This document shows, piece by piece, positions 60,471 through 64,000 of a stretch of DNA of 64,000 nucleotides. Each line of letters begins with the position of its first letter. Position 1 is the first letter of the stretch. The translations under genes were made by a program, and so were the position numbers. The stretch is taken from contig JAFATB010000009.1 in NCBI GenBank assembly GCA_019244185.1, positions 1-64,000 of the forward strand, given 5' to 3'. This DNA is from Acidobacteriota bacterium. Lineage in GTDB: Bacteria; Acidobacteriota; Thermoanaerobaculia; Gp7-AA8. The notes beneath the pieces were generated by a model. That model did not search any database. It was not told where the DNA came from and saw nothing but the letters and a program-made list of their open reading frames with translations.

Positions 60471-61553
60471 TCAGCCGGCGTACGCCGCCGCAGCACCGTG
60501 GCGCTCGCCGACGTACACCGACTGCGGCCGGATGATCCGCCCGACGCGCCGCTGCTCGAATGCGTGCGCGAGCCAGCCCACCACGCGCGCGACGGCGAAC
60601 GTCGGCGTGAAGAGCGGCACCTCGAGCCCGAGGCCGTGCAGCAGGAGCGCGGTGTAGAACTCGACGTTCGTCTGCAGCTTGCGTCCCGGCTTGTGCTCCT
60701 CGAGCAGCCGCAGCGCCGTCGCCTCGACGTCGCGCGCGAGGTTGTAGAGGCTCATGTCGCCCGCGCGCGTGAACATCCGCTCCGCCGCCGCCGCGAGCAC
60801 GTCCGCGCGCGGGTCGCGCACTTTGTACACGCGATGCCCGAAGCCCATCAGCCGTTCGCCCGCCGCGATCTTCGCGCGCAGCACGCCTTCCGCGCGCGAG
60901 GCCTCGCCGATCTCGAAGACCATGTCGAGCGCCGGCCCCGGCGCGCCGCCGTGCAGCGGACCTTTGAGCGCGCCGACGGCGCCCACGATCGCGGAGACGA
61001 AATCGGATCCCGTCGACGCGACGACGCGCGCGGTGAACGTCGACGCGTTGAGCCCGTGATCGACGACGGTATTGAGATACGTTTCGAGCCCGCGTACGAG
61101 CTCCGCGTGCGGCTCGCGTCCCGTGAGCAGGTAGAGGTAGTTCGCCGCGATGCCGAGCTCCGCGCGCGGCGCGAGCGGTTCTACGCCATGAAGAAGACGC
61201 CAGTACGCGGCGACGATGACGGGGAAGCTGCCCGCGAGCATCCGCGCCGCGTCCGCGTCGTCTTCCGCGCTCAACGTGCCCGCGGCCATCCGCAGCGCGT
61301 CCATCACCGGCACGCGCTTCGGTGCGACGTCGCGCAACAGCTGCAGCGTGTGCGGCGGAAGCGCGCAAACAGCCGGTTTTCCCTCGAAACCAGCCAGTCC
61401 CCACAGCAGCGACGCGACGTCTTCGAAACCCCAAGACGCCAGCTCTTCGACCGCGTATCCGCCGATCACGAGCTCGCCCCGCTCGCCGTCGACCATGCTC
61501 AGCCGCGTCTCCGCGGCGACGATTCCTTCCAGTCCGTTGTGCACTTCGTTCAT
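60471..61553 (-). CDS. Citrate synthase family enzyme
   Basis: The 360-aa protein has the citrate-synthase histidines in GPLHGGAPG and GFGHRVYKVRDPRA. The catalytic aspartate position (usually NVDFYSG) reads NVEFYTALLL, with glutamate instead. It would condense an acyl-CoA with oxaloacetate, either acetyl-CoA or propionyl-CoA. It is divergent from the HTH-fused paralogue across a 56-nt gap with a 16-bp palindrome; a TTGACA-N17-TAGTTT promoter would give a leaderless transcript. Confidence 0.85.
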   Translation of the reverse strand: MNEVHNGLEGIVAAETRLSMVDGERGELVIGGYAVEELASWGFEDVASLLWGLAGFEGKPAVCALPPHTLQLLRDVAPKRVPVMDALRMAAGTLSAEDDADAARMLAGSFPVIVAAYWRLLHGVEPLAPRAELGIAANYLYLLTGREPHAELVRGLETYLNTVVDHGLNASTFTARVVASTGSDFVSAIVGAVGALKGPLHGGAPGPALDMVFEIGEASRAEGVLRAKIAAGERLMGFGHRVYKVRDPRADVLAAAAERMFTRAGDMSLYNLARDVEATALRLLEEHKPGRKLQTNVEFYTALLLHGLGLEVPLFTPTFAVARVVGWLAHAFEQRRVGRIIRPQSVYVGERHGAAAAYAG

Positions 61554-61559
61554 GCACCG

Positions 61560-61609
61560 AAACTAGGTTTGGTTCCGTGGGATGTCAACATTGATTGTAC
61601 AATCAACCA
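61560..61609. promoter_or_regulatory. Divergent citrate-synthase promoter region with 16-bp palindrome
   Basis: TTGATTGTACAATCAA (61591-61606) is a perfect palindrome ending 3 nt before the ATG of the HTH-citrate synthase and covering TACAAT (61598-61603), its likely -10. On the other strand TTGACA (61583-61588) and TAGTTT (61560-61565) are 17 nt apart. Both start codons sit about 7 nt from their -10 boxes, implying leaderless mRNAs. Confidence 0.65.
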
Positions 61610-62791
61610 ATGGCTCGCAGGCCACAATGGATTGACGCACGCGAGGCGACCCGTCTCCTCGGCGTGAGCCGCGCGACGTTGTACGCGTACGTCAGCCGCG
61701 GCTACCTGCGCTCGGAGCCGGTGCCCGGCAAGACGCGCGAGCGCCGCTACGCGCGCGAGGATGTCGAACGCCTGCGCAGCCGCGCCGAGGAGCGGCGCAA
61801 TCCGGAGAAAGCAGCGGAACATGCGCTGCGCTGGGGCGTGCCGGTGCTCGAGTCGTCGATCACGCTGATCGCCGACGGGCAGCTCTACTACCGCGGCCAC
61901 GACGTCGTGGAGCTCGTGCATACGCGATCGCTCGAAGAAGTCGCGGCCCTCGTCTGGACCGGCTCGTTCGAAGCGGACATCTTCGATACGCCGCTCCACG
62001 TCGTCGGTGGCGGCGCCGCGCACGATCTGCCCTTCATCAGCCGTGCACAATCCGTCCTCCCGATCGTCGCCGCGCGCGATCCGCTCTCGTTCGACCTCCG
62101 TCCGAAAGCGGTCGCGCAGAGCGGCTGGCGCATTCTCAATCTGCTCACCAGCGTCGCCGCTGAATCGCAAACGCTGGAGGCGACGATCGAGGAGACGCTC
62201 GCACGCCGCTGGGCGCCGAAACAGAAACGCGCCGCGGACCTCATCCGCGCGGCGCTGATCGTCTGCGCCGATCACGAGCTCAACGTCTCCGCCTTCACCG
62301 CGCGCTGCGTCGCCTCCGCCGGCTCGAATCCGTACTCGGTCGTCGTCGCCGGCCTCGCCGCACTCGAAGGCACGAAACACGGCGGCGCCACCGCACGCGT
62401 GGAAGCACTCTTCGACGAGCTCCGCCGCGCCCGCGATCTCCGCCGCGCTCTCGCCGAACGCCTCCGCCGCGGCGATCCCATCGAGGGCTTCGGCCACCCG
62501 CTCTATCCCGAAGGCGATCCACGCGCACGCCTGCTGTTCGATCTCCTCCCGAAGTCGAAGGAGCTGACCTTCGCCCGCTCTCTCGCCAACGCCGCGAGCA
62601 CGGTCCTCGGCGAAGAACCCACCGTCGATTTCGCCCTCGTCGCCTTCGCCCGTGCGTTGGGACTCCCGCACGGCTCCGCCCTCACCCTCTTCGCCATCGG
62701 CCGCACGATCGGCTGGATCGCCCACGCCATCGAGCAATACGAGCAAAACGTGATGATTCGGCCACGTGCTCGGTACGTGGGGCCGCGGTGA
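61610..62791 (+). CDS. Citrate-synthase-family protein with N-terminal helix-turn-helix
   Basis: ATG at 61610 gives 393 aa; the ORF track uses a TTG five codons earlier that lies inside the palindrome. Residues about 8-55 are a MerR/excisionase-type HTH (DAREATRLLGVSRATLYAYVSRG...RYAREDVERL). The rest is a citrate-synthase fold with GTKHGGATA, GFGHPLYPEGDPRA and TVDFALVAF, so both histidines and the aspartate are kept. It may sense metabolites and control its own locus through the adjacent operator. Its stop touches a long palindromic element. Confidence 0.85.
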   Translation: MARRPQWIDAREATRLLGVSRATLYAYVSRGYLRSEPVPGKTRERRYAREDVERLRSRAEERRNPEKAAEHALRWGVPVLESSITLIADGQLYYRGHDVVELVHTRSLEEVAALVWTGSFEADIFDTPLHVVGGGAAHDLPFISRAQSVLPIVAARDPLSFDLRPKAVAQSGWRILNLLTSVAAESQTLEATIEETLARRWAPKQKRAADLIRAALIVCADHELNVSAFTARCVASAGSNPYSVVVAGLAALEGTKHGGATARVEALFDELRRARDLRRALAERLRRGDPIEGFGHPLYPEGDPRARLLFDLLPKSKELTFARSLANAASTVLGEEPTVDFALVAFARALGLPHGSALTLFAIGRTIGWIAHAIEQYEQNVMIRPRARYVGPR

Positions 62792-62985
62792 GGGATGACG
62801 ATGGGGACGACGAAGGGCCTCCGGCGGGCCGGCGCGGCCGGCACCGCTAAGGGCTTAGCCGAGACGCACGTGCGGCTGCAGTCAACGACGTTAACCGCGA
62901 CCGCACGTGCGTCTCGGCTAGGCCCTTAGCGCCGCCGGCCTCGCCGGCCCGCCGGAGGCCTCTCGTCGTCCCCGTCGTCATCCCC
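62792..62985. repeat. Long palindromic repeat element, copy 2
   Basis: Two ~86-nt arms form a near-perfect inverted repeat around a ~20-nt loop, and the element fills the whole gap between two convergent genes, stop to stop. The arms hold GGGCCTCCGGCGGGCCGGCG, CGCTAAGGGC and GAGACGCACGTGCGG. The loop CTGCAGTCAACGACGTT is the reverse complement of the copy 1 loop. It could also end transcription of both genes. Confidence 0.88.
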
Positions 62986-64000
62986 TCAGAGCCGCGACAC
63001 GTTGTCGAAGTACTTGACGAACGACACGATGCCGCCGCTGGCTTGGGGCCAGTCGTAGTTCTCGTTCGGGGCGTGGTAGCCGTGTTCGGGGAGCGAGAGG
63101 CCGAGGAACATCACCGGCGTCTTGAGCACCTTCTCCATCGAGATCACGGCGCCGATCGAGCCGCCTTCGCGGACGAAGACCGGCTCGCGGCCGAACGCGA
63201 ACTTCATCGCGTCGCGGACCGCGTCGGCGAGAGGACCACTGGTCGGCGCCTTGTAGGGCCACATCGAATTCTCGACTTCGATTTTGACGTCGGGATTGCG
63301 TTCTTTCACGAACGCGCGGACCAGCTTCTCGATCTTGCGCGGGTCCTGATTCGCGACCAGGCGGCAGGAGATCTTCACCTCGGCGCGCGGCGGGATGATC
63401 GTCTTGATGCCGGGGCCGGTGTAGCCGCCGACGAGGCCGTGAACCTCGAAGGTCGGCAGCGCCCAGATGCGTTTCATCACGTCGACGGGGTCGTCGCTGC
63501 GGATCGACTTGAAGAGGTGATCCTTCTTGAACTGCTTGATCGTGAAGCCGGACGCCTTGAAGTCTTCGATCTCGCGGCGGCTCGGCGGGACGACGTCGTC
63601 GTAGAAGCCTTTGAGCTTCACCTTCCCGGAGCGCGCGTCGAACATCTCGGAGACGAGCTGCATCAGCTCCGCGAGCGGATTGCGCGCGGCGCCGCCGGTG
63701 ACCCCCGAGTGCTGATCGGTCGTGCCGGTTTCGAGCGTCAGCGAAAAGCCCTGCAGGCCGCGGAGGCCGGCCGGGCAGGCGGGGCGTTGGCGGGAGACCC
63801 AGATCGTGTCGGAGACGAGGATGTGATCCGTGGCCAGCGTCTTCGCGTGCGTCTTGATGCCGCTCTCGAAGTTCGGCGAGCCGATTTCCTCTTCGAGCTC
63901 CCACAGCACGCGGAGGTTCAGCTTCACGCCGGCCTCGCGCGCGGCGCGGATGCCGTAGAGCGCGCTGAGCGCGGGACCTTTGTCGTCGGTGGTGCCGCGG
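62986..64000 (-). CDS. M20-family metallopeptidase, 5' end beyond window
   Basis: The frame is open to the window edge; the ORF-track start at 63927 is an internal GTG. The visible 338 codons include RGTTDDKGP, the metal-bridging Asp region, then WELEEEIGS with the catalytic Glu pair, the dimerisation domain, and a C-terminal PEHGYHAPNENY histidine. This fits dinuclear zinc dipeptidases of the carnosinase/DUG1 type. The N-terminal portion is missing, so the total length is unknown. Its stop adjoins the palindromic element. Confidence 0.9.
   Translation of the reverse strand, partial: RGTTDDKGPALSALYGIRAAREAGVKLNLRVLWELEEEIGSPNFESGIKTHAKTLATDHILVSDTIWVSRQRPACPAGLRGLQGFSLTLETGTTDQHSGVTGGAARNPLAELMQLVSEMFDARSGKVKLKGFYDDVVPPSRREIEDFKASGFTIKQFKKDHLFKSIRSDDPVDVMKRIWALPTFEVHGLVGGYTGPGIKTIIPPRAEVKISCRLVANQDPRKIEKLVRAFVKERNPDVKIEVENSMWPYKAPTSGPLADAVRDAMKFAFGREPVFVREGGSIGAVISMEKVLKTPVMFLGLSLPEHGYHAPNENYDWPQASGGIVSFVKYFDNVSRL

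Noticed and set aside
62986-63927. ORF-track start of the M20 peptidase at 63927
   Set aside because: The frame is open to the window edge and the metal-site motif RGTTDDKGP lies upstream of that codon.

Overview
This is a GC-rich, gene-dense bacterial chromosomal window with many ATGA, GTGA and TAATG start/stop overlaps. A zinc-type short S14, an alternative complex III (ACIII) with a caa3-type oxidase, a complete system I cytochrome c maturation cluster and DUF4097/M28 genes together suggest an aerobic diderm, most plausibly an Acidobacteriota member. That placement is an inference; no 16S rRNA gene is present.

Layout. (1) 1-15.9 kb, + strand: the end of tuf, then the S10-spc-alpha ribosomal superoperon from rpsJ to rplQ, including secY, adk, map, infA and rpoA. 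A three-hairpin leader precedes rpsD, an intrinsic-terminator-like hairpin lies between rpsD and rpoA, and a strong terminator follows rplQ. (2) 15.9-31.7 kb: accessory metabolism. It holds an M28 membrane peptidase, a DUF4097 protein, an aldehyde dehydrogenase / glutamine-synthetase-like / SDR operon that may handle gamma-glutamylated amines, a response-regulator/SemiSWEET/EamA operon, a TetR / 2-hydroxyacid dehydrogenase / isochorismatase-like operon divergent from an ABC exporter, and a large lipoprotein fusing HEAT repeats, cyclophilin and a thioredoxin-like domain. (3) 31.7-38.7 kb: ccmABCDEFGHI, the whole heme-delivery and cytochrome c maturation pathway. (4) 38.7-44.2 kb: a diheme cytochrome c with a duplicated 3' end, then a TPP riboswitch driving a TonB-dependent receptor, a PnuC/PnuT-type permease and a NadR-like kinase, then a cupin and a DUF502 protein.

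(5) 44.3-57.2 kb: one co-directional block encoding ACIII (actABCDEF), an unknown single-TM protein, a Sco copper chaperone and caa3 oxidase subunits II, I, III and IV. Electrons from quinol would pass through ACIII cytochromes to the cytochrome-c-fused CoxB and then to oxygen; the upstream Ccm genes would mature these hemes. Two copies of a heptanucleotide-repeat palindrome sit inside this operon, and one of them encodes most of the ActE lipoprotein signal sequence. (6) 57.2-64 kb: a MATE transporter, rfbB, a response regulator, a small hydrophobic protein, a divergent pair of citrate-synthase-family genes (one fused to a helix-turn-helix) around a perfect 16-bp palindrome, and an M20 peptidase that runs off the window.

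The strongest candidates for something undescribed are the riboswitch-controlled thiamin capture operon with a NadR-like kinase, the repeat element recruited as a signal peptide in actE, the pair of ~165-195 bp palindromic elements with conserved loops, and the HTH-citrate synthase locus. No stretch over 300 bases lacks a gene or recognised element. I saw no tRNA, rRNA, CRISPR array, insertion sequence or integrase.
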